The position numbers and the translations under genes were made by a program. Below are positions 34,016 to 44,831 of a stretch of DNA of 64,000 nucleotides, in pieces (position 1 is the stretch's first letter; each line of letters starts with the position of its first letter). The stretch lies in contig MU401508.1 of NCBI GenBank assembly GCA_022579005.1, positions 62,001-126,000 of the forward strand, read 5' to 3'. Source of the DNA: Poronia punctata (taxonomy: Eukaryota; Ascomycota; Sordariomycetes; Xylariales; Xylariaceae). The notes below the pieces were generated by a model. That model did no database searches and had not been told where the DNA came from. It saw only the letters and a program-made list of their open reading frames with translations.

Positions 34016-34598
34016 TCAAGCGCCTCGCCCTCTTCCACGACCCCTACCCTGGCCACGCCCTCGGCCTCTATCACCACCCCTTCCACCATGCCCGCCGTGG
34101 TCTCCGCGTTGTGACCCGTGTCCGTGTCCGCCTCGGCCGCCGCGGAATCCACCTCCTTGCGACTGTTGTTGCTCCTTTACAAGATCGATAATTTCGTCGG
34201 GGACTCTTAGGTATTTTATCTAATGGATATATGAGTGAATATCGAAGTGTAGCATGGTGATGGGGCCGAGACATACGTTGTTGCCTTTGACATAGACTTC
34301 GGGTAGACGGACAAACTTGTCGGCTTCCTGCGCGCGCATAGGGTTAGTGGCTGACGAGTCGCTCTCAAGACGTCTACCAGGAAGGCGGCTATCTTACAGG
34401 ACTTGTTTGCACGACTTCTTTTAGGGTCAGATTCATCCAGGTATCGCATTGAACCAGATGTCCGTTAAGTGTTTCGCCATTCTTGAGCTCAACGAGCATG
34501 GGGTGGCCCTGGGCGGCATTCAGCAGCCCGAGGGGCAACTGGAGGCAACACAACGTCAGTCGTGGTATAAATATAGGCTATCCGGATATACGAACCAT
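34016..34598 (-). CDS. LSM4: U6 snRNA-associated Sm-like protein LSm4
   Basis: Five exons on the minus strand: 34598-34596 (the ATG only), 34538-34398, 34327-34277 and 34219-34016, with introns of 57, 70 and 57 nt, all phase 0 - that is four coding segments in total - giving 132 residues. The product begins [20 protein letters not shown] and continues through [18 protein letters not shown] (Sm1 motif) and [20 protein letters not shown] (Sm2), the exact LSm4 arrangement. The C-terminus is an RGG/GR-rich tail of about 45 residues, typical of fungal and animal LSm4 and linked to P-body assembly. LSm4 is part of the LSm1-7 (mRNA decapping) and LSm2-8 (U6 snRNA) rings. The start codon is alone in its exon, followed by donor GTTCGT; the junction restores the conserved N-terminus, so I trust it. 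Confidence 0.95.
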
Positions 34599-35692
34599 GG
34601 CGCCTTTTTTTGATAGTTGTAGGAGGTATGCGACAAAGATTTGGGACGGCTGCGGAGCTATGTTGTTGTGAGCGTCCAAAAGTGCTACTCTTCAATGACG
34701 AGGCTGATGTAGGTAGATTAGAATAGAACTTGGGAGACTCTGAAGACCGGGGAGCCAAGCGGCGAACGTGGGGGATGTGGGTACACAAAGCTCGGATGGT
34801 AGGTACGTGCAGGTACTTTCTTGCGTTTGCACTTCCACTTCCACAACTTGGTACAGTGAGTGCACAGTGATAAACTTAGATCACGGTCTATCCACCCCTA
34901 CCTCTATATTCCATCTAGAAAAGACACCAGAACTGCCAGGGTATTAGAAGATTTTGCCTAAATATCTATTTGTTAAATTTTGCCATCATTGCTTACGAGT
35001 ACATTTTAACTAATATGTGTACCTGCTTTATATGCAAGGTGAAAGGTGTACAGTGTGTACTTTAAAATCTGTTAGGTTATTTAGGGAGCATGTCAGCTCA
35101 AAGTATGGTGAAGGTATCTTAAAGTAGCCTAGCCCCCTAGGTACTGTACTCGTAGCGCAGCTCAGATCTGGCCTGATGTTCGAGACCACTTGACACTTTG
35201 GCACCAAGCCTACCAAGATTATTTGTTTTGTAAGATAAATCAGATATGGCCGAGTACTTACTTAGATACAGCAATAAGATATATAGCTGATGGACTACCA
35301 GCTCGCTCAGATGTCAGGGAGAAGCTGGGGAAATATATGGAAACAGTTATGGACAGTTTTCACCATTGCTGACCACGACTGGTGAGGTGAAAACTACAAG
35401 TGCCGGAAACTGGTTCAGGACTTCAGCGCTGGCCAGCACAGCCCACTTGGGGATCAGGCAACCGTTTAAGTCCCCATACACCACTTAGACCTCCCCTCTC
35501 ATCTTGTATACTTTACTTCACAACGGCTCCTCGCCTCTCATCCGACGATTGGGATGCAGTGTACGTAATTCTTGTCGCGTCACGGCAGCCTTGACTTATT
35601 TTCGTTGGCTTTTCGTGGTTTCTTTCTTATTTGTTAACACCAACATAGGTAGTCGAGGGCAGTCGCCACAGCTATTAGACTACTAGGCATTC
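34599..35692. other. Divergent intergenic region
   Basis: Spacer between LSM4 (-) and the membrane-protein gene (+). It holds both promoters. AT-rich, with no gene seen. Confidence 0.5.
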
Positions 35693-37504
35693 ATGATGCG
35701 CGGCTTCCTCAAGGTCTCGGCATTTCTTGCGCCGGTGTTAGCCTGGGCAACCCCTCTAGTGCTCGATACTGTACCCACAGACGATGGTAAGACTCGATGT
35801 GGCGACTTATCATGACCTTGATAGCGGTTATTTTCATCTGGTTACCTAAAAGTAGATAGTATTAACCATACTATCGACAGGTGCCATCTCAGCTGCCTTG
35901 ATAACACTCAATCCCCGTGATAACGGGTCCGGATTACTTTCGAAGATAGTGAGTCATTGTTCGAGCCTGCTTGCTAGCTAGACGTTCGTTATTAACGTGA
36001 ACAAACCCCTTTAGGGTCTTGATCTACGTGTTTTCAAATCTACCAACCCTTGCGGTCGTGGAAACATCACACTCAGTGGGCAATCATTGACCCAAGATGA
36101 TATTGGAATCGGCTCAGGCACCATCGTCACAGATGGCGGCAGTGAGCTTGACGCTGAATGGAAGTTTACTTGCCAGCAACTCGACAACAAGCCTCAAGCC
36201 CAGTTGTTATCCTTCCATGTCAACAAAGTTGATGGGCAAGACGTCCAGGATGTCGAATTCTCTGTTCAGTTCCGGCAGGTAGCACCGGTGTCCATCTCGA
36301 CCGTGGACGGGACCTCGCTAGAGGCGGTACGGCTCTTGAAACCAGACTCTGCCGGCCACCATCCGAGCCTGGAGGATGAGCTGGCTGAACTAAGGGTGCT
36401 CGAGGAGCAATTGCTTGCCCTCGAACATTCAATCGCCTCGAAGATCTCGCACATTTCCGACACGTTCGGCATCGAGAAGCCAGAGACGTTGCTTCAAAAT
36501 GCCGACTGCCACCGCTTAAAATGTCTGTTTGAGGCAATGTATTCGAAGTTGAAGAACGCCGCCAGTAAATTATACCACGGTAGCCATGAAACGCAAGAGT
36601 CTTTCGTCCCGTCAATTTCCAACTTGGCCTCAACGACTAGTGGGAGTCAAAGCCCGCTCTCAAAAGCCGATAACCCTCCAAAAGGATCGAATAGCCCCTC
36701 TTCAGAACAGGATGGCGAAGATACGAGTGGCGTGAGCAGACCAAAACACTCGGTGGCTCAACTACAAAGGGAGAGTAAGGATGATGCTGTAAGTGCTAGT
36801 CTATTTAGGGGGGGGGGGGTCTCGGGGAACCTTTCACTGACATCCAACAGCGTCGGCGTTTCCGCTTGATCGTCATATCCTCTGTGGTTCTTATCCTCAT
36901 CTCGGCCGTCTTCTTGACACTCGTCGGTATACAGTGTGCGAATTGTCTACGCCGCCGTCGCGAAGCCCAGGAGAAACGTCATCGTCGACAGCGAGCATCC
37001 AGGGAAGCGTGCAATGTGCTCGTAGCCACAAAATACATGAATGTGCTCCAATGGCTCAGGGATAGCATGGGCCGTCAGGGTGTCGAAGACGAAGAGAAGC
37101 AAGAAAAAACAACGCGCGTACGCCAGGCACCACCAGACAGCGACAGCGAGGATAACCTCTCTACCACGATGGAGGAGGACATTGCCCAGTTCCGTGCCGC
37201 TACCGGGGCTATCAGCAATCTCATCTCGACCGGGGAAGGCCGCGGCCGGTTATCTCATCATCATTTTGTCAGCCGACCACGCCGTTGTTCATCTGATTCG
37301 ACACCTTCCAGCATCATGTCTTCTGCACCAACATATAGGACCGTGGACGAGACATTGCCTCCTTATGAAGAGTTCCGCCCGTCAGCTCGCTCCTCAGAGG
37401 AACAGGTCGTAGATGGGTTCCAACATAGACATGAAACCCCGTTATTCCATGATCCGCCAATGACGAGAAAGTCTTTGGATCCTAATATAGAATCTAAGGA
37501 TTAG
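35693..37504 (+). CDS. Single-pass membrane protein with signal peptide, unknown function
   Basis: Four exons, 35693-35786, 35881-35948, 36015-36788 and 36851-37504, all phases consistent, give 529 residues. A signal peptide is visible (MMRGFLKVSAFLAPVLAWA, cleavage about residue 20). The extracellular part (to about 312) contains a beta-rich region and a likely coiled coil (LEDELAELRVLEEQLLALEH) followed by a Ser/Pro-rich stalk. One transmembrane helix spans about 318-338 (LIVISSVVLILISAVFLTLVG), bounded by RRRFR and by CLRRRRE. The roughly 190-residue cytosolic tail is basic then Ser-rich, with an LPPY motif. This is type I topology, resembling fungal surface sensors or uncharacterised membrane proteins; I do not recognise the family. 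The third intron contains a 12-G run. Confidence 0.75.
36808..36819 (+). repeat. G12 homopolymer in an intron
   Basis: Twelve consecutive G inside the 62-nt third intron of the membrane-protein gene. Length errors here would not alter the protein, provided the splice model is right. Confidence 0.85.
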
Positions 37505-38617
37505 AACATCCTGGGGCGTTTCTTCAACAACTTTCATGACATTTTCTGTTTAATTTTACTTGGGCGTTTGTGTACATATATATACCGTGATGACAACGCG
37601 CCGGCGTGCGAGATATGATCAATTAATTCGGTTGGGTATACGAGTATATTTGGGGGCTTTTATCATGCTGCCGGGGCATGCAGGTCAAAGGAACTCCGGA
37701 GAACATGATAGCTATTTGGCATCATTGGGCAAAGTCCCAATAATTACTCATTTTATACGATACAATACAATACAGAACAATACAAAGAATAAAATGGGAG
37801 GTTCGATATCGGACTCGCTTACAAAACGGCGCCAACTGTTCCAGCCAGCTAATTACAAGCTGGAAACCCCCTTTTTCGTGTATCGGTGGTCTGGCTCTGA
37901 TGCACATTCATCAGAGCATAAGTTAGGTAGAGTGATGGTCATTTTTGCATAAAAGGGTAAATATTTACAGTACGGTAAAATCCTCATAATATGTTTCAAC
38001 TACAAACAAACATGGCCGCTCCTGTCAACGTCCTCAGCATGGATGTGCATCCCTGACGCACAATGACCTCTGCTGGACCGGTCTTTACCTATTGCTTGGA
38101 ACTTGAACAAATCCTGGGACAGCAGCACCGCCTCAACACGTCTAACAAACGTGGTTAGATTAAAATCCGCAAACTCCCCACCATGCGGTTATCAGGCTTG
38201 GGCTTCAGCTAATTATGTTACAGTGTTACACACTCCAAATTTAGACGGGCCTAGCTTTTTTGAAATGCGAATCCGAGGACCGTCGATGATTACCTAAACC
38301 TACCATACGTATCAGTCAGACGCAGGGATATACTTTTATATCACCATGCTTATAGAAAACTATCTGCACCCTGTTGTTGAATCAGAAAATCTTTGTGTAT
38401 CTTAGTCAGAGTACGAAATATCAAAGCAACCTCTTTCTTTTTAAACCGCTTGTTGAAGAAGTTTTGAGCAATCTCGCCAACTGCCCATTACACATAGAAA
38501 GAAAGATCGACAGCCTAGGACCGTGATAGTTTTACCTTGAGAGACAAACATACATACACGCACCGGAAAAACAAAACGTATCCACGGAAACAAAGAAACA
38601 AAATAATAAGAAGAAAA
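37505..38617. other. Intergenic region
   Basis: No gene recognised. There is a pentanucleotide ATACA-type repeat at about 37760-37785. The last 100 nt are probably the leader of the next gene. Confidence 0.5.
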
Positions 38618-39688
38618 ATGGCACCCGACTGGAACCGCCAACAAGAAAAAAATCAGAGCGACAACAGACCCGGATACGACTCCGGCTCCGGTTCCAACTC
38701 CAACGAATACAACGAATACAACGACAGCAACCCAGCACCGCCATCCTACGAAGAATCATGGCAATCAAGCTCTTCACAACCACCACCAGCAGTAACAACA
38801 ACCACAGAATCAAAACAACAACAACAACAACCCAATAACAACAACTCGGAACCATCCCAACCAACAATAGAATCCCCATTCACTTTCCCACCCACATACT
38901 CCACCCCATCCGCATCCCCATCCGCATCCGCATCCGCATCCACATCCTCCCACCCCCCTCCTTTCCTCCTCGCAATCCCCCAAACAACATCGAACCCAAA
39001 ATCCCCCTTCCTCCCCTCTTACTCAACCCCTCATCTCCTCCCCCTCGGAATTCCCCAGGAGACATTCACATCCTTCCTCCACACCCTCTCCGGCTTCTTA
39101 TCGTCGTCATCCTCCTCCTCCTCCTCCTTAGCATCCATATCCCCCCGCGAAATCGGCCGAAACCTTTCCCGCGAAATAGCATCCCACGCCCGCGACGTCG
39201 GACAATCAATAGCCAGCTCAGCACGTTCAGGACGAATAATAAGCGCCGGTGTAGGCCTGGCAATAGGAGCCGTGACCGTTCCCGTGGCAGCTTCTATTCG
39301 TCTCGCCGCCGCCGCTTTGACCGCCCCCCTATCATCTTCATCGTCTTCTCCTAGAGAACGCGCAGAGGGATACGTGGCTGTTGCGCAGAGGGATTGGTTT
39401 GGTGGGAGGGGGATAAAGGCCAGATTGTGCGATACGAGGGAATTAATTGCCGTTATTATCGAACAACAGGAACACCGGTTTTATAGTCATGAGGGAGGGA
39501 TGAGGAATCTGGTTGATTTGGTTCATAGGACGAGGGATAAGGGGCCGAGGGTTCAGATTGAGGCGCTACATGCCGAGTTTGGTATAGAGAAGTTGGAGAT
39601 TACGGATCCGAGGGCTGCCGCTAGGGCGCTTGATGTTGGGGCGGGTACGTTGTGGTTGGTTTTGATGACGGATGATGCGAGGTGTTGA
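38618..39688 (+). CDS. Low-complexity protein with PPxY motif and conserved-looking C-terminal domain
   Basis: Intronless frame of 356 residues from the ATG at 38618; the open frame extends upstream but lacks an ATG. Residues 1-190 are low complexity: Asn/Ser/Gln/Pro-rich, a (Q)5 run, repeated Ser-Ala, and PPSYEESW near residue 42, a PPxY motif that WW-domain ubiquitin ligases (Rsp5 type) recognise. A Gly/Ala/Val-rich hydrophobic stretch near 220-260 could be a membrane-associated helix. The C-terminal ~100 residues (GRGIKARLCDTRELIAVI onwards) are ordinary globular sequence with no domain I can name. The lower-complexity half uses many TCC/CCC codons, and the C-terminal half has G-rich codons, so the composition changes sharply at about 39350. 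Function unknown. Confidence 0.65.
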   Translation: MAPDWNRQQEKNQSDNRPGYDSGSGSNSNEYNEYNDSNPAPPSYEESWQSSSSQPPPAVTTTTESKQQQQQPNNNNSEPSQPTIESPFTFPPTYSTPSASPSASASASTSSHPPPFLLAIPQTTSNPKSPFLPSYSTPHLLPLGIPQETFTSFLHTLSGFLSSSSSSSSSLASISPREIGRNLSREIASHARDVGQSIASSARSGRIISAGVGLAIGAVTVPVAASIRLAAAALTAPLSSSSSSPRERAEGYVAVAQRDWFGGRGIKARLCDTRELIAVIIEQQEHRFYSHEGGMRNLVDLVHRTRDKGPRVQIEALHAEFGIEKLEITDPRAAARALDVGAGTLWLVLMTDDARC

Positions 39689-40363
39689 GGGGGTATGGCT
39701 ATGGTGACCTTCATGGTGAGTGAGGTAGGAGGAGGCGGGAATGAACTGACTATATCGATATAATTTGCCACTTACCTACATGTAGCTTCTCTGGGGAGAC
39801 AATGTGGGAGAAAGTCAACTATACATAATAATTAGTGGCATATTCAATTTTGAGCCCTGACATTCTTTGCCTGATGAAAAACTGGTTTGATTTATGCTTC
39901 CTGTCTAAGCTACTGAAAGCCGGATATCTGGGCTACGTGCACGACTGCAATAGAGTATGTCCCGTCATGTCGCGTTCAAGGTCAACCGAAAAAAGGTTAC
40001 CTGTACAACAAACCATGAGCCAAGGAAAAAAAGAAAAGAGACCATCCTTCTTTGTAAATAACAGGGATATGAAAGACGACCTTCCTGTCCACAACCCCAT
40101 GAGGGTTGGGGCTCTGGTATCTTCCCGGTTAACACCCACTCCCCATCAACGCACTTTTGGTTGTATGGTAGTAGCCATCTAAACAAGCGTACACAAATAA
40201 CAATTCGCCGAGAGAAGGTTGCAGTACCCTCCGGCCGTGAAAGCAAAGTAATTCCTAACCATCTATTCAACTAGACGCCTGTCCCACTAGCCGCCTGGAA
40301 AATCACAATCGCCAACCATCGAAAGAGGACCCGAGCATGGGCAATCGCAGTGAGTTGTCTAGG
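39689..40363. other. Convergent spacer
   Basis: The 3' ends of the PPxY-protein gene and the Zn(2)Cys(6) gene face each other here. No gene seen. Confidence 0.5.
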
Positions 40364-43300
40364 TTAATGATTGGACCCATTACCCCTCAAGAGGTCATAA
40401 ATCGCCTGGTCCTCTCCACTGTACTGGCTAGAGTAAACGGGCGCATTAGGCCTGTGGCTATTATAGTTGTTCTGGCGGTTGTTGGCATAATTGGGTTGAG
40501 GATTATTAGTCGAGAACCGGTACCAATTCGGCTGCTGGGTTTGGTGGGTGAGGTTGGTTTGCTGCTGCTGCTGTTGCTGTTGCTGCTGCTGCTGCTGGGT
40601 CGAGTAAGCGCTGTAGGACTGTGACTGCGATTGATTATTATACTGGGTGTTTTGAGCCGGTGCTCGTCCGTCCGACGCCTGCGCGTTGTAACTCTGGGAG
40701 ACTGGTGTGCTTGCAGCCGGCAAGCCATATGCAGTAGTGCTGTTATTGCTTTGTCCGCTTCGAGTCTGCGAAGTTGGCCACTGTGGTGCGGCCGCGCTAC
40801 TGTTCCCACTGTATGCAGTACCGTTCAGCGCCTGGGACAGCGGGTTCGACGCACTAGAGCCTCTTCCATAGTCATGCGACGTCACGGTTGAATACGACGT
40901 GGGCGCCGTCGTGGTCGGATTCGTCTGATACGTATTAGCCTCGTACGTGACGCGGGACGAGCCGTGGTCGTTATTCGCTTCCGTATACTGCTCGTTTCCA
41001 CCAGTGCTGTACCGAGGATATGGATCATAGCTGGATACAGAGGTCGACGATGATGGCGCATTGTACGATCCACCTGTTGCGCTGCTAGTCAACTGATGCG
41101 CAGTGGTAGGCTGAGCCTTCGGCGGAGCACGTGAGGTTGCTGATACCGGCGTATTGGTTCGCGACCGATGGCCTGGCTTTGCACTGACATGGGCAGAGCT
41201 CTGATATGGCGACCTCGTCATCGGCGATTGATACTGCGTTGTCTGGGGGACCGCTTGGTTCTGGGCCGGGCTCAGAATCGGATTTGTCGGCTGCGGGCCA
41301 GTCTGTGCGGCATGGTCGACATCAGACTTGGATTTCCGTGAACGGGGCCGCTTAGCCGCCTGCTGAGGCGCAAGATTGGGGGAAGCGGTCGCGACGGTTC
41401 CAGCATATCCCATCGATGGCGAAGAGTTCCAGTTGGCCGTGTGGGTTGGCACCTGTGCGGGGACGGACGCCTCTCTAGGCTGATGGGCTGGGAGGCTTTT
41501 CCGGCTGGGTACGGAACCAGACTGTCGCCGTTGATCCTGTCCAGACGTCGCAATAGACATGCTACTTTGTAGGTGATGGGTCTGTTGCAGCTGTTCTGGC
41601 GTGGACGAGTATCCCAAGCTTGGAGTTGGTTGGTGTATATTCTCGTGGACATGGTGTTGTGGTTGTGGTTCTGGTTGCGGTTGTGATACCGACTGGCCTT
41701 GTCCCTGCGCCTGTGCCTGAGGATACGTCAGATTCGGCATCGCGTGATGCGCAGTTGAGGTCGTGCTCGCCATATGTGGGAAGCTAAGTCCACCATGTGA
41801 CTGTGGCTGCTGGTAGTATTGGCTATGACTGGCATTCTTCATGGAAGAAGTCTGAGTGTCTACTGGACCAGACAGGATGTTTGGGTCCGGAATAAAATCC
41901 TCGTTGTCAAAATCCTGGACTGGTAGTGGATGGGACACTGGCGCCGGTTCCGGTTCCGGTTCCGGTTCTGGTTCCGGCTCTGGCTGGGTCTGCTGCTGGT
42001 GCTGGACATGGTGCTGAGCATGGTGCTGGACATGGTGCTGGACATGGGACTGTGAGGGGGCAACAGCTTCTTCAACTGGCACTTCTTCTAATGCGGGAAC
42101 CTCGTCATCGTCTTCGTCGTCGTCTTCTCCTGCTTGATCATTGCCAGGGAGCTCAGACTCCTCGTGCACGACTGTTTCCGCCGACTTCTCTGATTTCCTT
42201 CGCGGCTTTGGTGGCAAGTAAATACACTCCACCCCGGCCTCCACACAGGTTGTGCAGCTTGGATGCTCTTTTGTACACTGGATAGCAAGTTTTAGCATCA
42301 ACCTAGATCTTCCCTTCACTGCATGGAAGAACGTACCTTGACTCCGCGCTTTTTGCAAGTATCACACTGCCCACGGGTCTTCCGCTTTTTGGCCGCCTTC
42401 GGTTTCAGGGCCGACTCGGTGGTACCTAATTCCCCATCCTGCTCCAGTTGAACAACGGCACCATTCCCTATGTATACCTCGGTGGGTGATACGTTGGTGT
42501 TGCTTTTCTTCTTCTGGGGCGACTTCTTGGTCGGCGTAGCAGTCTCAGTGGCCGTCGGTGCCGGCACAGCACCAGGAGAAGGGTCTGTAGCTGGAGCTTT
42601 GGCAGTTGTCCCATTGGAAGATCCTGTCTGCTCTTTCTCATCTGGGTGAACAATGCGGAGCCGCTCTGCGCCGTACTTGGCGAGCATATCGAGGGAAGCT
42701 GACTGTAAATTGGGCGCCTGGTTCGCAAATATGTTGAACTGTTCCGGAGACAACGTTGCCGGGTCGATCCCCCGACTGGTCAGGAGTTCGATGGCTGTCT
42801 GTCGTCGTCGCTCGGCTTCCGCCGGGGGCACATTCAAGAATCCGGCTGGGCCTGGTTTTTCTGCCGCAGTCGGAGTTTGACCCTGTACCTGATCCTGACC
42901 CTGACTGTGATCCTGGGCACTGCTCTGACCATCTTCTGGTTGTGCTGCCCCTTCTACGTTAGTCGCCGCTGCCTTGGCCGTCTTCTTCCGCTTGCTGCGG
43001 CTGCTTTGACCTTCCTCTCCTTCCACAGGGGCTGGGCGCTTTGCTTTCGAGCTCCGCTTCTTTGTCGCACTCTCTTCTCCGGCCGGCTGTGGGGGCTTTG
43101 GCTTGGGTGTCCGCTTCTTTTGGGTGCTCTCCCCTCCTTCTGACGCACGCGGGCGCTTGGCCTTCGGGGTCCGTTGGCTGCTATTGTTACCACTGGCAGG
43201 GGCAAGGGGGGCTGGAACAGGCGCAAGTAGCTCAGCCAACTGCCCGACAGTTCTGTGTAGAGGTGTATGCTCGTATTTCACTATGACCCCCCGACTGAGT

Positions 43301-43921
43301 TTCGAAAAGGCAATGGTAAGGGTGCCCCGACAATCGAAAGCAGGACGGGCTGCGGATGAGATCATCAGTCGCCCATGGTCAAAACAGAATTGGAGGGAGA
43401 TATAATCATATCCGCTTACAAAGATTGATGGGATCAAAACCGGCACCATTACTATAGGTTCCGATAATTGGTCTCTCGGGCGACTTTCCATAGGCACGAT
43501 TCCAGGCTTCAGAGGAGTCCTGGCAAATGTAGATGAACTGCCACCCTTGTGCGCCCCTAGTGACTTCTCGGACAGTCCACGTACTACGGTCGACGGCTCC
43601 TATGGCTTCCGATACGTGTCTCGCGACGGATTGCTGTAGTGCGGGATCATCGGATGGCTGGTTCAAGACGGCATCGGAAGCAACGACGGTTCTTGTGACA
43701 AGTTGGCCTAGCTCTGCTGCATCGGCCGGAAGTGTGCCAGGTTCAGGGTCGCCAACAAGATGGAAGACAACGTGCGAAAATAACTCGAAACTAGTGGACG
43801 TGTGTTCGGCACGCGTATCGGTTGTTTTGGCAGCGATGAGTTGGTGAAGCTGGCCTTGGAGCTCTTGGACCGAATTGCACGCTATGTTCGACTGCGACGT
43901 GCCCAGTCCTAAGACGTCCAT
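40364..43921 (-). CDS. Zn(2)Cys(6) fungal-type transcription factor-like protein with low-complexity tail
   Basis: Three exons, 43921-43420, 43349-42337 and 42277-40364, with introns of 70 and 59 nt, give 1142 residues. The second intron splits the zinc cluster: joining the exons restores C496-x2-C499-x6-C506-x6-C513-x2-C516-x6-C523, the exact Zn(2)Cys(6) spacing. It lies mid-protein rather than N-terminal. The N-terminal ~180 residues form an apparently globular domain I cannot name. The middle is Lys/Pro-rich (repeats of TPKPKxP type), with an ERRRQTAIELLTSRGIDPATL segment before the cluster. The C-terminal 600 residues are low complexity: (EP)n, HVQHHVQHH repeats, many Gln/Ser/Tyr, and Q13. 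It is probably a nuclear DNA-binding regulator; the targets are unknown. The start at 43921 is the first ATG; the frame is open 30 nt further. Confidence 0.85.
40559..40597 (-). repeat. Polyglutamine tract (Q13)
   Basis: Thirteen consecutive CAG/CAA codons in the C-terminal activation-like region of the Zn(2)Cys(6) protein. CAA interruptions are present. Confidence 0.95.
41940..42055 (-). repeat. In-frame coding minisatellites (EP repeat and HVQH/HAQH repeat)
   Basis: Two adjacent in-frame repeats: a 6-bp unit encoding Glu-Pro (about 41945-41985) and a 12-15-bp unit encoding HVQH-type blocks (about 42000-42050). Both lie within the C-terminal tail of the Zn(2)Cys(6) protein, after the zinc cluster. 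Confidence 0.8.
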
Positions 43922-44831
43922 CTTTGCTGACGCGACCGAAGCATACAACAAAATAGATGGGATACAATATCAGGACGACTGAGCTGCTTTGCAATCTTTA
44001 TGCTGCAAACGCCTGATCAGGGATCTAGGGTCACTAGTCGCCGCGCAAGTAATTGAAGCTGGTATGCAGGATTGAAACGTAACCACTGCACAAGGTCGAG
44101 GCGCGACGTGAAGGGCAGCTGAGATTGTTGATTGGTTCGGGAGCTGTGGTGCAGGTGTATGATATACTGTACGCAAGTATGTATGTAGGTACTAAGTAGG
44201 TGGAGAAGGTACCCAAGGTTAGGCTACCAGATCTAGTACAAAGACGTACTTAATCCATAAGATACATACAGGTCATGGATGCGGTCGGTGATAGAATGTG
44301 GGGTATTTTGGCCTGTACCTTGAAGTACATGTTTCTTATCTTCTAAAAAGGTAAGAGTAATTGAAGTACCTACATGATCTATTCCAAGCAAGATATTAGG
44401 TAGTCAAAAAAAAATTGGTGGGAAATGTGTATAGGTACCTATTCGTGCTCAACCAACTAGCAACTCTTACGAGTACTGAGTAGGTACTTCTTGGGCTAGA
44501 TACCCCCCAAAGGGATAGTATTAAGCTCTCTTTTGTTTTGCCATATTTTCTACAAGTACACGTATCGCCAACAAGATCATTCTTACGCAGGCGTTTGTAT
44601 CAAGTATGTATAGATCTCACATATGCTTTGGAGGGAATCTACCTTTGGCCATCATGGCATCAGAAACACTTGTTACCCTACTATTACGTGTACTTATCAG
44701 CCCCTTTACTGAATAAACACATCGCTGATGAATACACTGAGCTCAAACCATCCTGTTTGTCAGTGAATACTCGTATTTCCCAAGTCTGAACGCCTCCGCA
44801 GCTTACTAAACAGCCAAAGTTTGGCACATTG
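43922..44831. other. Intergenic region
   Basis: Spacer between the promoter of the Zn(2)Cys(6) gene and the 3' end of Ku70, both minus strand. It is rich in GTAGGTA/TACCTA words (about 44180-44220, 44440-44490). No gene seen. Confidence 0.5.

Noticed and set aside
33865..34223. Pro/Arg-rich plus-strand frames near LSM4
   Set aside because: They mirror the antisense of the LSM4 RGG tail; the LSM4 model explains the region.
42460..43405. Several plus-strand frames across the Zn(2)Cys(6) gene
   Set aside because: They are antisense shadows of low-complexity coding sequence.
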